This document shows positions 35,604 to 43,957 of a stretch of 64,000 nt of DNA, piece by piece. A program made the translations under genes and the position numbers. Location: the NCBI GenBank assembly GCA_947305245.1, contig CAMZDG010000001.1, positions 62,001-126,000 on the forward strand. The letters are read 5' to 3'. Position 1 is the first letter of the stretch, and the number at the start of each line of letters is the position of its first letter. The stretch comes from an uncultured Lachnospiraceae bacterium. GTDB lineage: Bacteria > Bacillota > Clostridia > Lachnospirales > Lachnospiraceae. Under the pieces are notes generated by a model. It was not told the origin of the DNA. It saw only the letters and a list, made by a program, of their open reading frames with translations, and made no database searches.

Positions 35604-36626
35604 CTAAAATTCTTTTCCGGCCAAGATTTCCTGATAATCCTTGTAATTCTTTTCCAGAAGGGTAGGCGTGTCAAGGCCGTAGGGGCATTTCCCCTTGCAT
35701 TTTCCACAGTGCAGACAATTCTCGATCTTCTTCATCTTTTCCTGCCATTGCGGCGTCAGCCATGCCTTGGAAGGAGCCCGGCGGAGCATGAGGCTCATGC
35801 GCGCTGCGTTATTGATCTCGATCCCAACGGGACACGGCATGCAATAACCGCAGCCTCGGCAAAACTCCCCGAGAAGCTCGCTCCTGTCCTTATCGATCAC
35901 GGCCTGTAATTCTTCATTTAATACGGGAGGATTTTCAATATAGGACAGGAATTCGTCCAATTCCCTCTCCCTCTGAATGCCCCAAATGGGCAGGACGTTA
36001 TCATATTGTGCCAAATATGCATAGGCGGCGGCAGAATTCGTGATCAGCCCACCGGACAGCGCCTTCATGGCGATAAAGCCCATGTTCGCCTGTTTGCAAG
36101 CCTCCACGAGCTCAATGTCCTTCTCCGTTGCAAGGTAGCAAAACGGAAATTGCAACGTTTCATAGAGACCGCTCTCAATGGCTTCCTTCGCGATATGGAG
36201 TCTATGGTTTGTGATCCCGATATGACGGACCATCCCTTTCTCCTTCGCCTCTAGCATGGCCTCATAAAGTCCGCTTCCGTCCCCCGGTTTCGGGCAAAAT
36301 GCAGGATTATGAAATTGATACAGGTCCACGTAATCCGTCCGAAGATTCCCAAGGGAAGTCGCCAGATCCTTCCAGAAGCCCTCCGCGGTCGTCGCACCGG
36401 TCTTCGTTGCAATATAAACCTTTTCGCGCATGCCGTCAAAGGCTTCCCCAAGCTTGATCTCACTGTCCGTATAAAACCTGGCCGTATCAAAGAACCGCAT
36501 CCCGCCTTCATACGCTTTTCGAAGGAGCTTTACGGCGTCTTCCTGCGAAACTCTTTGTACGGGCAATGCGCCAAACGCATTCTTTTCCACTGCAATCCCT
36601 GTTTTCCCAAGTAATACTTTCGTCAT
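35604..36626 (-). CDS. Aldo/keto reductase with C-terminal iron-sulfur motifs
   Basis: The 340-residue protein has the TIM-barrel AKR pattern. It starts with LLGKTGIAVEKNAFGALPV and has FFDTARFYTDSEIKLGEAFDG (the catalytic Asp and Tyr region), KVYIATKTG and VDLYQFHNP. The C-terminal part adds FCRGCGYCMPCPVGIEI and ENCLHCGKCKGKCPYG, two ferredoxin-type cysteine sets. Such Fe-S AKRs are common in anaerobes; the substrate is not predictable. The start at 36626 follows GGAGG by 4 bp; longer in-frame starts are unsupported. It lies 13 bp after the cysteine-peptidase-like gene, so the two are cotranscribed. Confidence 0.88.
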   Translation of the reverse strand: MTKVLLGKTGIAVEKNAFGALPVQRVSQEDAVKLLRKAYEGGMRFFDTARFYTDSEIKLGEAFDGMREKVYIATKTGATTAEGFWKDLATSLGNLRTDYVDLYQFHNPAFCPKPGDGSGLYEAMLEAKEKGMVRHIGITNHRLHIAKEAIESGLYETLQFPFCYLATEKDIELVEACKQANMGFIAMKALSGGLITNSAAAYAYLAQYDNVLPIWGIQRERELDEFLSYIENPPVLNEELQAVIDKDRSELLGEFCRGCGYCMPCPVGIEINNAARMSLMLRRAPSKAWLTPQWQEKMKKIENCLHCGKCKGKCPYGLDTPTLLEKNYKDYQEILAGKEF

Positions 36627-36639
36627 GGCTCCTCCTTTT

Positions 36640-37500
36640 TTACCAGATGCGAAGAATATTCGACGCAAATCCCAGCTTCTTTGCAAACACGTCATATCTC
36701 ACATAATAAATCCTGCCCCAGCTCTCCACACGGAGCAAGATTTCGCCGTCGTCGCAACGCCAAACGCCGAGGATCGTCATATAATGACTGTTAATGGTTT
36801 CATCCGTGCCGCTGGCCGGGCCTCCGGCCGCAGCCTTCTCTAAGCTGGAATATAGGGTCATTTTGTCTTTCTTTGGATCATAGGTATGATAAGAAAAGAT
36901 CACTGGATAATCATGAAGCAGCATTTCCTGAATGGTTTCCAGTACCAGTTCGCTCTGCTTTCCGTTCGAATGGAGAAGGTACGGTGCCCACTTCACCTTC
37001 TTGCGCTCAAAATCCCTTTCCCGCAGGAACTCCTTCAGTCCCCGCTCCATTTTCCAGGGATATAAGCCCGCGACATAATTCAAATAGCTCCTATCGATAT
37101 AATAACACTTTTGCCATCTCTCAAACGCAATTTTTTCATATTGCTCCCGCGTGATATAAGAATCCAGTTTTGTCGTCTGTTCCTCATCACTTGCCTTGAG
37201 CGATCGCTCCTTTTGCCTCTCCAGATACATCTCCAGATTGATCATGGCGATCACGCCGCATCCACAGTTCGCCAAGCGATACCGCTCATCTCTGCGACAT
37301 TCCTGATACTTCGAAGGTCCCCCTTCCTCCCTTGGCGCCTGAGCCTTATGCCCTTCCATCCACCAATTCTGATTCCCGCCATGCTGCAAAAACCCATTCC
37401 TCCCTCTCACCGGCAAATACTCTGCTTCGCCCTCCTGAAGGTCCCCGGCTCCCCGCAGCCACGCGATCCACTTCCCCTCCAACTTCCCTTCTTCCCGCAT
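36640..37500 (-). CDS. Papain/C39-like cysteine peptidase-fold protein
   Basis: Not a family I can name with certainty. The 286-residue protein has the linear order expected of a papain-fold enzyme. A cysteine starts a helix in LANCGCGVIAMINLEMYL (about residue 80-95), a histidine follows in SHYMTILGVW (about 235), and VESWGRIYYVRY resembles the papain NSWG strand. The N-terminal 60 residues are polar and there is no signal peptide, so it would be cytoplasmic. The region between carries several Trp and Tyr (LNYVAGLYPWKMERGL). GAGG lies about 9 bp before the ATG at 37500; an ATG at 37509 abuts that site. It precedes the aldo/keto reductase and is downstream of the long palindrome. Confidence 0.65.
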   Translation of the reverse strand: MREEGKLEGKWIAWLRGAGDLQEGEAEYLPVRGRNGFLQHGGNQNWWMEGHKAQAPREEGGPSKYQECRRDERYRLANCGCGVIAMINLEMYLERQKERSLKASDEEQTTKLDSYITREQYEKIAFERWQKCYYIDRSYLNYVAGLYPWKMERGLKEFLRERDFERKKVKWAPYLLHSNGKQSELVLETIQEMLLHDYPVIFSYHTYDPKKDKMTLYSSLEKAAAGGPASGTDETINSHYMTILGVWRCDDGEILLRVESWGRIYYVRYDVFAKKLGFASNILRIW

Positions 37501-37594
37501 CTTCTCCATCCTCGTAAAACCCTATCCAACCACTCAATCCATATCCCTTACAATTTATACCTCAAAAACATCCTTCTCCTTCATTATCCCACCT
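37501..37594. other. Gene-free stretch before the long palindrome
   Basis: This is the left part of a 395-bp gap. It is pyrimidine-rich on the plus strand and holds the upstream region of the peptidase-like gene. A TATAAA-like hexamer occurs on the minus strand but no convincing -35. The sequence CACCTAGTAA at 37590-37599 recurs at 37643-37652. The rest of the gap is the palindrome described next. Confidence 0.5.
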
Positions 37595-37900
37595 AGTAAG
37601 ACAATTGTAAACAAAAAAACACCGGGACGAAATGTCTAATGTCACCTAGTAACTCACGTATCAGCATCCTCGAGGGGCAGTTTGATTAGCCTCTCATAGG
37701 CTCGTGTCCCAAGCGTCAGTACTTAGGTGATACGAAACATAATTGCATTGATGCAATTATGTGAGTAGCGCCTTAGTACTGCTACGCTGGACTCGAAGCG
37801 CGAGCGTGCCTATGAGAGACTAACAAACACGCCCCGAGGAATCTGATCATCTGAATTTATGACTTAGACATTTGTCCCGGTGTCTTCCGATTGTCTTACT
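37595..37900. repeat. 306-bp imperfect palindrome (fold-back element)
   Basis: Nested inverted blocks run from the ends to the centre: 37595-37605 with 37890-37900 (11 bp perfect), 37619-37639 with 37864-37883 (20 bp with one bulged base), 37667-37678 with 37831-37840, 37691-37701 with 37808-37818 (11 bp perfect), 37712-37727 with 37771-37788 (one mismatch plus an internal gap), and a perfect centre 37738-37761 with 11-bp arms. As RNA or single-stranded DNA it would form one long rod. The right end overlaps the gpmI stop codon. No open reading frame or transposase is inside. Possible identities are a MITE-like non-autonomous element, a structured RNA, or a processed 3' UTR of gpmI. Confidence 0.85.
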
Positions 37901-39470
37901 TTAACATGCTCTCCTCCCAGGAGTCATAGGGTTTGATCCCCATAAGCCCCGCAATGGTCGGTGCCACGTTTGCAAGTCCAAACTTGCCTTCCTTCATCTC
38001 ATGACGCTCATCCTTGTCATAGATGATGAACGGAACGGGATTTAAGCTGTGTGCGGTACGAACCTCCACGTTACCCTTCTTGTTCTTCTCGAGCATCTGA
38101 TCGGAGTTACCATGATCAGCGGTTACCACGAGAATGCAATCCTCTGCCTCGCAAACCTTCTTGATGCGAGCCAGCTCCAGGTCAACGCTTTCCACTGCGA
38201 TCTCAGTTGCATCCAAGTTACCGGTGTGACCAACCATGTCGCCGTTGGGGAAGTTGCAGCGGATAAAGCCATATTTCTTACTCTTGATGGCCTCGATCAC
38301 CTTATCGGCGATCTCGGTACTCTTCATCCAAGGGCACTCGTCAAAGGAACGAACGTCGCTGGGGATCTCACAGTAATCTTCCAGTTCCTCCGATACCTTA
38401 CCGGATCTGTTGCCGTTCCAGAAATAGGTCACGTGACCATACTTCTGTGTCTCGGATACTGCATATTCCTTGATGCCGTGCTCTACCAGAAGCTCGGTCA
38501 AGGTATTCTTGATCTGAGGAGGATTTACAAGATAATGATGAGGGATCTTTAAGTCTCCGTCATACTCAAGCATGCCGGCATATTTCACCTGAGGGATCAC
38601 GCCACGATCGATCTTGTCAAAGGAAGCGTCTCCGTCAAATGCCATGGAGATCTCAAGTGCACGGTCACCGCGGAAGTTATAAAGGATCACACTGTCTCCG
38701 TCTTCCATTGCTCCGAGGGGCTTGCCATCCTTTGCGATCACGAATGCAGGAAGATCCTGATCGATCGCGCCAGTCTCCTGACGAAGAGTCTCGATTGCTG
38801 CAGTTGCGCTCTCGAACTGTCTTCCATTGCCATGTACGTGAACTTCCCAGCCTTCTTTCACCATCGGCCAGTTTGCCTGATAACGGTCCATGGTGATGCA
38901 CATACGTCCGCCGCCGGATGCGATCTGCCCGTCAAAGCTTGCGTCATTCAGCTTTGCAAGGGTCTCTTCCAGCTGTCCAACGTACTCTAACGCAGAGGTT
39001 GCAGGAACGTCACGGCCGTCGAGCAGGATATGTACGCGAACCTTCGAAACGCCTTCCTTCTTTGCCTCTTCAAGCATTGCAAGAAGATGCTTAATGTTGG
39101 AATGTACGTTACCGTCCGACAAAAGTCCGATAAAGTGCAGGGTCTTCTGATTTGCGATCACGCTGCCGATGAGGTCCTTCCAGGTCTCACTCTGATAAAT
39201 GGAGCCGGACTCGATGGATTCATTCACGAGCTTTGCACCCTGAGAATAAATCTGGCCGCAACCAAGGGCATTGTGTCCCACCTCACTGTTTCCCATGTCA
39301 TCATCAGAAGGCAGACCAACTGCGCCGCCATGCGCCTTAATGCACTGCCAGGGGCAAGAAGCCTTTAATGCGTCCAGCGTCGGGGTGTTTGCCCTCAGAA
39401 CCATGTTGCCAAGCACTTCAGGCGTTTCGCCAACGCCGTCCATGATCACAAGCACGATAGGTTTACTCAT
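37896..39470 (-). CDS. gpmI: 2,3-bisphosphoglycerate-independent phosphoglycerate mutase
   Basis: This glycolytic and gluconeogenic enzyme interconverts 3- and 2-phosphoglycerate using two Mn2+ ions and a phosphoserine intermediate. The 524-residue product has the alkaline-phosphatase-superfamily core: IMDGVG metal site near residue 10, the catalytic Ser62 in DDDMGNSEVGHN, ILLDGRDVPATSALEYV, NFRGDRALE and VVTADHGN. It is close to the family length (about 510). A strong AAGGAGG precedes the ATG. The last codons overlap the outer arm of the 306-bp palindrome, so that element begins exactly at the end of the gene. Downstream (minus strand) lies the peptidase-like gene. Confidence 0.95.
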   Translation of the reverse strand: MSKPIVLVIMDGVGETPEVLGNMVLRANTPTLDALKASCPWQCIKAHGGAVGLPSDDDMGNSEVGHNALGCGQIYSQGAKLVNESIESGSIYQSETWKDLIGSVIANQKTLHFIGLLSDGNVHSNIKHLLAMLEEAKKEGVSKVRVHILLDGRDVPATSALEYVGQLEETLAKLNDASFDGQIASGGGRMCITMDRYQANWPMVKEGWEVHVHGNGRQFESATAAIETLRQETGAIDQDLPAFVIAKDGKPLGAMEDGDSVILYNFRGDRALEISMAFDGDASFDKIDRGVIPQVKYAGMLEYDGDLKIPHHYLVNPPQIKNTLTELLVEHGIKEYAVSETQKYGHVTYFWNGNRSGKVSEELEDYCEIPSDVRSFDECPWMKSTEIADKVIEAIKSKKYGFIRCNFPNGDMVGHTGNLDATEIAVESVDLELARIKKVCEAEDCILVVTADHGNSDQMLEKNKKGNVEVRTAHSLNPVPFIIYDKDERHEMKEGKFGLANVAPTIAGLMGIKPYDSWEESMLK

Positions 39471-39580
39471 TTTATTCTTCCTCCTTAAGGTTTCATCAAA
39501 AATCTACCGAACTATAATACCACGAAAGCCCGATAAATTCCATATTTTTTTTGAGAATCCTTCTCATTCGACGGATTTTC

Positions 39581-40246
39581 TCAATTTAGCAAATTCAGGA
39601 TGCATGCCAGTTCACCGTTTCTAACGGAAATCTCCGCCTTTTCGCCGATGAATTCATTGCTGATCCCAATCGGAAAATCATTGGTCATCACGTAGTCCTG
39701 CAAGGGATACTTCATTCCCTTGATCGTCACGCCCTCGGCCTGCTCTCTCAAGGAAAACAGGCTTAGATACCCTTCCAGATTTTCCTGAAAGCTCACGGAC
39801 TCATTCTTTAACACCATGATCATGCCGTTTCCATCCATCAGATATCCGACGGCGCCATGGTTTTTCAGATAGAGAAGGCACTGGATATTAGCCAGCGTAT
39901 GATCCAGTCTTCCTCCCGTGGCCGCATAGATCCGAAACTCCCGAAATCCCTGTTCCAATGCATATTTCAGTGCATACAGCATGTCCGTGTCATCTTTTTC
40001 GGGCTTTAGCCGGATCACACGCTCCGGAGCGACCTTCTCGATCTCCTCAAGGGCCTTTTGCTCCTCCTTTGTCACGGAATCGAAATCCCCGATGATCAGG
40101 TCCGGTTCCACCTGAAGGAAATCACAATATCCAAGCCCGCCGTCGAGTGCAATGCAAAAATCTCCTTCCCGGAGTTTCAACTCTCCCACGGTCAGATCGC
40201 CCGCACCGATCAAGATACATCTTCCTTGCTCCTGCTTCTTTGGCAT
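39581..40246 (-). CDS. thiN: Thiamine pyrophosphokinase
   Basis: The enzyme makes thiamine diphosphate from thiamine and ATP in the cytoplasm. The 221-residue product contains CIALDGGLGYCDFLQVEPDLIIGDFDSV, KDDTDMLYALKYAL and YAATGGRLDHTLANI, the three conserved blocks of the family. The C-terminal thiamine-binding domain has SLFSLREQAEGVTIKGMKYPL and NDFPIGISNEF. The start is placed at 40246 because AGAGAGG lies about 9 bp upstream; an ATG 9 bp earlier is directly adjacent to that site. I see no TPP riboswitch. It follows the importer operon after a hairpin and precedes gpmI. Confidence 0.92.
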   Translation of the reverse strand: MPKKQEQGRCILIGAGDLTVGELKLREGDFCIALDGGLGYCDFLQVEPDLIIGDFDSVTKEEQKALEEIEKVAPERVIRLKPEKDDTDMLYALKYALEQGFREFRIYAATGGRLDHTLANIQCLLYLKNHGAVGYLMDGNGMIMVLKNESVSFQENLEGYLSLFSLREQAEGVTIKGMKYPLQDYVMTNDFPIGISNEFIGEKAEISVRNGELACILNLLN

Positions 40247-40284
40247 GTCTTTCATCCTCTCTTTTTGCAGTAATGAACCATTCG

Positions 40285-40318
40285 AAAAGAACCGCAGCGA
40301 AGCGGCCGCGGTTCTTTT
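40285..40318. terminator. Terminator hairpin after the second binding-protein gene
   Basis: AAAAGAACCGCAGC (40285-40298) pairs with GCCGCGGTTCTTTT (40305-40318) with one mismatch around a 6-nt loop. It lies directly after the last gene of the importer operon (minus strand), where four T follow. On the plus strand the T-run is longer (about ten), although no plus-strand gene ends here. Confidence 0.82.
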
Positions 40319-40329
40319 TTTTTTAATGT

Positions 40330-42813
40330 TTAGTTGCTGTTTTCCTGTACGTAGAGATTTACGCGGTTCTGGATCATGTTTGCCACGTCTGCCGCCGACT
40401 TGGAACCGGAGAAGAAGGACTGTACTTCCTCGTCCACAATCTTATTGATGTCCTCGTCAGAATAGCTGGTATTTCTAATATTGCAAACATAATTGTATAC
40501 TTTCTCTGCCTGCTCTCTGGTGAAAGGCAGGATGGGAATCTCTTCCCCGTTCATGTAATAGGTGTCTTCATACTCGATCCTGTTACCGTTCTCGTCGGTC
40601 CAGTAAGGCTTCTCGGTCAGTTTCACTGCCTGTTCCTTCACGAGCTTCTTTAACACGGGGATTCCGCCCATATAACCATATTCATTGTCCTTGTTCGTCT
40701 GATAATCCTCGGTCAGGAACTGTCTCACGAAGTTCCATGCGCCGTCCTGATACTCCGAATTTTCAGAGATCGCGAAGGAACGATAGGAATCCACGTAAGC
40801 GCCGGTACCACTGTCGGTAGGGAATCCAACGTAGGAAACGTCCTCACCCATGCTGCCGTTCACGTTATACTTCAGATCAGACAGATTGCTGACATAGCAC
40901 TCCATCATTAGAGCTCTGTTCTCACGATACTGGGACTGATAATTCTGCCAATAATTCGTCCAATACTCCTCATCGGAATAATCAATGCCCTCCTCCTGAG
41001 GAAGGGTTCTTGCATACTCGAGCAGGTCGATAAAGTTCTGATTGTTAAAGTTTACCTTGCCGGTGCTCATGTCAACGAAATCGCTTCCGCAATAGTTCAT
41101 AATGTCGTAGATGAAGCTGTCCCTGGTCATGCCCATGCCGAAGATGGCCTTATCGCCAACCAGCTTGTTTGCAGCCTGCTTTACGTCGCTCATGGACCAA
41201 CTCGTGCGATCTCCTGCAAGGCTCTTCTTTGCGATCCAGGTGTGGAGCGTAAAGCTGGGAACCACGCTGTAAAGAACGCCGTCCACGCGGTAAGCGTCAA
41301 AAATGTTCTGCATGTACTCTAACTTGCTCAGTTCAGGGTCATTTTTGATCAGCTCATCGATATTCGCAAGCGCCTTCTTACTTACGTAGCTCTGGATCGG
41401 CATGGAGCTGTCAAGCTGAAGGATGTCAGGGATGTTGCCAGCGATCATGTCATTGTTCAGCTTCGTGATCGCCGCGCTATAATCTTCCTCCGTATTGTAC
41501 TGACTATAATCGGAGATCGTGATCCTGTACTCTGCGTTCTTCTTGTTGTAGTTGATGATGCGTGCCTTCATGTCACTGTCAATATAGATGCCCGCATAAA
41601 CCAGAACCTTCTTGTCCTGAATGTCCTCAGGTCTTACGTAGCTGAACAGTGCCATGGACTGGCTGTTGGTCGCGTTGTCATAGTAAGAGCCAAGGAAATG
41701 CGTGCTGTCCAGCGGGATCATGTTCTGAAGGCTGTAGCTTGCCAGGTCAGAGTTGACGAAGTCCATGACCTTGGTCACTTCCTTGTCGCCAAGATTGAAT
41801 CCAAACACTCCCTCAGAACCAGAGAACATCACGTCCGTAGTGAGGCCCTCGCAGAAGTTATAGAAACCATTGTATCTTGCCTGCTGAGGAACCTCATATT
41901 CCTGGCCAAAGGAGCCGTCCTTCGGATTGAACGTGGTAATATACTGCTTGGTCCAGTCATCATTATAGTAAGCCACGTAGAAGGTGCCGTCCTTGCGCTC
42001 GGCAAACGCGGGATCCTGAGAAAGCCTGCCATTATCTGAGGAGAATTTCTTCAGCTCGGACATCTTGCCGTCCTTGTCAACATTTATGATGCCGGTCTGA
42101 TCTCCGGACATCAAAAGACCGATCTTTCCGTCGCCAAGATTGATCATACGGTTGATATAGCTGTAAGTATCTTCATTCTGGTAGTTCGTCATGTCGATGG
42201 GCGTCGCAAACGCGAAGGAGCCGTCCTGCTTATTCCATCCGCAGATGCCAGTGCTGTTGGAGGAAACATAGTTCCCCTCGTCATCATAGGCTTCCTTCCA
42301 GCTGTTGGCAACGGCGTAGATGGCATCATCCGTCAAAACGCAGGAGTTGTAGTAAGTACTCTCATAGTAATAGGAATCGTCGCCCGTGCGCTGGATGGCA
42401 GTGTCAGAACTGTCAGGAATGGATGCATTCTCAAGCTTTATCGTCTTTGCATTGGTTCCGTCAAGATTCATGGTGGTCAAGGAAAGAACCTGTCCGTTGT
42501 AACCGCTGGACCAGGTGTAGGTCTGAGTCATGATCTCAATGGTATTTCCATTGACTCTGGAGGTTAAGATGGAAGGATCATAAGAATCCTCCTCGGAAGT
42601 CCCTCCCAGCTTGATGTCATCATAGCGGAACACATACTGCTTAGCCAGCATGGGATCGGCAGCAAGCTTCTTTCCGCCGCTCTTTCCGCCGTCCTTTCCG
42701 TCAGGACCGTTTCCGTCTTTGTCAATGACGTTGCTGCATCCTGCCATGGCAAACGTCATAATGACGACAAGCAACATGGCCAATGCCTTTTTCCATTTAC
42801 TTAATTTCTTCAT
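40330..42813 (-). CDS. Large solute-binding lipoprotein with N-terminal propeller-like domain (second copy)
   Basis: The 827-residue protein has a signal peptide ending FAMAGC, so it is a lipoprotein. Residues 30-400 are beta-rich with repeats such as ICGWNKQDGSFAFATPIDM, suggesting a propeller. Residues 400-827 form a family-1 sugar-type binding protein (IINYNKKNAEYRITISDYSQYN, NDMIAGNIPDILQLDSSMPI). The end, SFFSGSKSAADVANMIQNRVNLYV, is typical of the family. It is paralogous to the first gene of the operon over its full length. The start at 42813 is supported by GAGGAGG and overlaps the previous gene by 17 bp. The ligand is unknown; a carbohydrate is the default guess. Confidence 0.85.
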   Translation of the reverse strand: MKKLSKWKKALAMLLVVIMTFAMAGCSNVIDKDGNGPDGKDGGKSGGKKLAADPMLAKQYVFRYDDIKLGGTSEEDSYDPSILTSRVNGNTIEIMTQTYTWSSGYNGQVLSLTTMNLDGTNAKTIKLENASIPDSSDTAIQRTGDDSYYYESTYYNSCVLTDDAIYAVANSWKEAYDDEGNYVSSNSTGICGWNKQDGSFAFATPIDMTNYQNEDTYSYINRMINLGDGKIGLLMSGDQTGIINVDKDGKMSELKKFSSDNGRLSQDPAFAERKDGTFYVAYYNDDWTKQYITTFNPKDGSFGQEYEVPQQARYNGFYNFCEGLTTDVMFSGSEGVFGFNLGDKEVTKVMDFVNSDLASYSLQNMIPLDSTHFLGSYYDNATNSQSMALFSYVRPEDIQDKKVLVYAGIYIDSDMKARIINYNKKNAEYRITISDYSQYNTEEDYSAAITKLNNDMIAGNIPDILQLDSSMPIQSYVSKKALANIDELIKNDPELSKLEYMQNIFDAYRVDGVLYSVVPSFTLHTWIAKKSLAGDRTSWSMSDVKQAANKLVGDKAIFGMGMTRDSFIYDIMNYCGSDFVDMSTGKVNFNNQNFIDLLEYARTLPQEEGIDYSDEEYWTNYWQNYQSQYRENRALMMECYVSNLSDLKYNVNGSMGEDVSYVGFPTDSGTGAYVDSYRSFAISENSEYQDGAWNFVRQFLTEDYQTNKDNEYGYMGGIPVLKKLVKEQAVKLTEKPYWTDENGNRIEYEDTYYMNGEEIPILPFTREQAEKVYNYVCNIRNTSYSDEDINKIVDEEVQSFFSGSKSAADVANMIQNRVNLYVQENSN

Positions 42814-43942
42814 ACTCTTCCTCCTCATCAAAAGAAATGTGGATCGGATTCCTTTTGACTTTTTTCTTTTCTTTCTTTTCTCTGCGCATGGCACTGCGCT
42901 TTATCAGCAATTGATTCTTCCAGCGTCCTAATTTCTCCCGGATCGTCTCAATCGTCCACTTCTTATGCTTCCATCTCCAGATGATCCAAATGAGAAAGAT
43001 CAGACCGGGCACTGAAAAGAATAATACCACAAAAAGGGTGAGTAGCGCAAGTCTGTCTTCCATTCCCCTGGCAACGTTCTCCCAATAGGGATAGATGATG
43101 GCCTTGCCATTCATGGATCTGTAGCCGAATTGCTGCAATAGCTTTAAGCTGTTCGCATAGGAAAATCTCCCCGTATTTTCGACGTAACTCACTTGACTGA
43201 CGTCCATCAACAGTGCTTCCTTTAGCATATTCATGCCAAAGTCCTTGATGGGATTGGGCATTACGATCTCATAATAATTGATCGGCTCCGTCTCCCCAAG
43301 GCTTGCAAGCGACTGATAGGACAGATAAAGGATCGACTCGGTCAGGCCCGCTTCCTTGTCCATTTTCTCTTGAGGCCTCTTGATGACGCCGGCGATCAAA
43401 TGCGGTTTCCCATTGACGTCGATCATCTTACCGTTGACTTCAATGCCTCCGAACAGCTGCCAGGCGATCTCCTCGTCAATGACGACGTAATCCTGATTCA
43501 CGTCGCTCTCATAAAAGTAATTGCCATACAAAAGCTCCTGCGGATGGAAGGCAAAGAAATCTCCTCCAACGCCCATGGCCTTGACCATGATCGTGCCCCT
43601 GCCAGTCGAGGCGGACACCCTGCCAGTGGCGCTGTACGCGTCCGCCCAAAGCCTTGCGCCGTCGTTCTCCGACTCAATGACAATGGAAGCCTGCTCCAAC
43701 GCTTCATCCAGCGCATGCTCAAGGGCCAAAATCCGCTCTCTTTGGACATTGGCCTCCCGGGTGAAGAAACAGCTGATCTGCGTCACGTCGCCCTTCTCGC
43801 TCCACCGCTTTGCCATCTGCTGGCTCACCTGCTTGGATACGATGCTGCTGCGGATGCAGGCCAAGATCGTCCCCGTCAGAAGAAATGCGGCGCAGATCAG
43901 GAGAAGGATTAATTTTTGTTTGGTTATCCGAAATCTATTCAC
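42797..43942 (-). CDS. MacB periplasmic-core-like protein with two membrane helices
   Basis: The 381-residue protein has one N-terminal membrane helix (about 10-30) and an outside domain (about 35-290) resembling the MacB periplasmic core. Examples are VKAMGVGGDFFAFHPQELLYGNYF and DYVVIDEEIAWQLFGGIEVNGKMI. A second helix (about 302-325) is followed by a strongly basic tail rich in Lys. MacB and FtsX-type permeases normally have four helices with the core after the first; here the last two are missing and the tail replaces them. It lies 15 bp after the adaptor gene and overlaps the next binding-protein gene. GTG start with GGAG 7 bp upstream. It probably partners the adaptor; this is inference. 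Confidence 0.75.
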   Translation of the reverse strand: MNRFRITKQKLILLLICAAFLLTGTILACIRSSIVSKQVSQQMAKRWSEKGDVTQISCFFTREANVQRERILALEHALDEALEQASIVIESENDGARLWADAYSATGRVSASTGRGTIMVKAMGVGGDFFAFHPQELLYGNYFYESDVNQDYVVIDEEIAWQLFGGIEVNGKMIDVNGKPHLIAGVIKRPQEKMDKEAGLTESILYLSYQSLASLGETEPINYYEIVMPNPIKDFGMNMLKEALLMDVSQVSYVENTGRFSYANSLKLLQQFGYRSMNGKAIIYPYWENVARGMEDRLALLTLFVVLFFSVPGLIFLIWIIWRWKHKKWTIETIREKLGRWKNQLLIKRSAMRREKKEKKKVKRNPIHISFDEEEEYEEIK

Positions 43943-43957
43943 TCTATAGCTCCTGCC

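Noticed and set aside
39551-39584. Hairpin after thiN as a terminator.
   Set aside because: On the minus strand, the direction of thiN, it is followed by a run of A, not T; no plus-strand gene ends there. It may be a structural leader of gpmI but is not a terminator.
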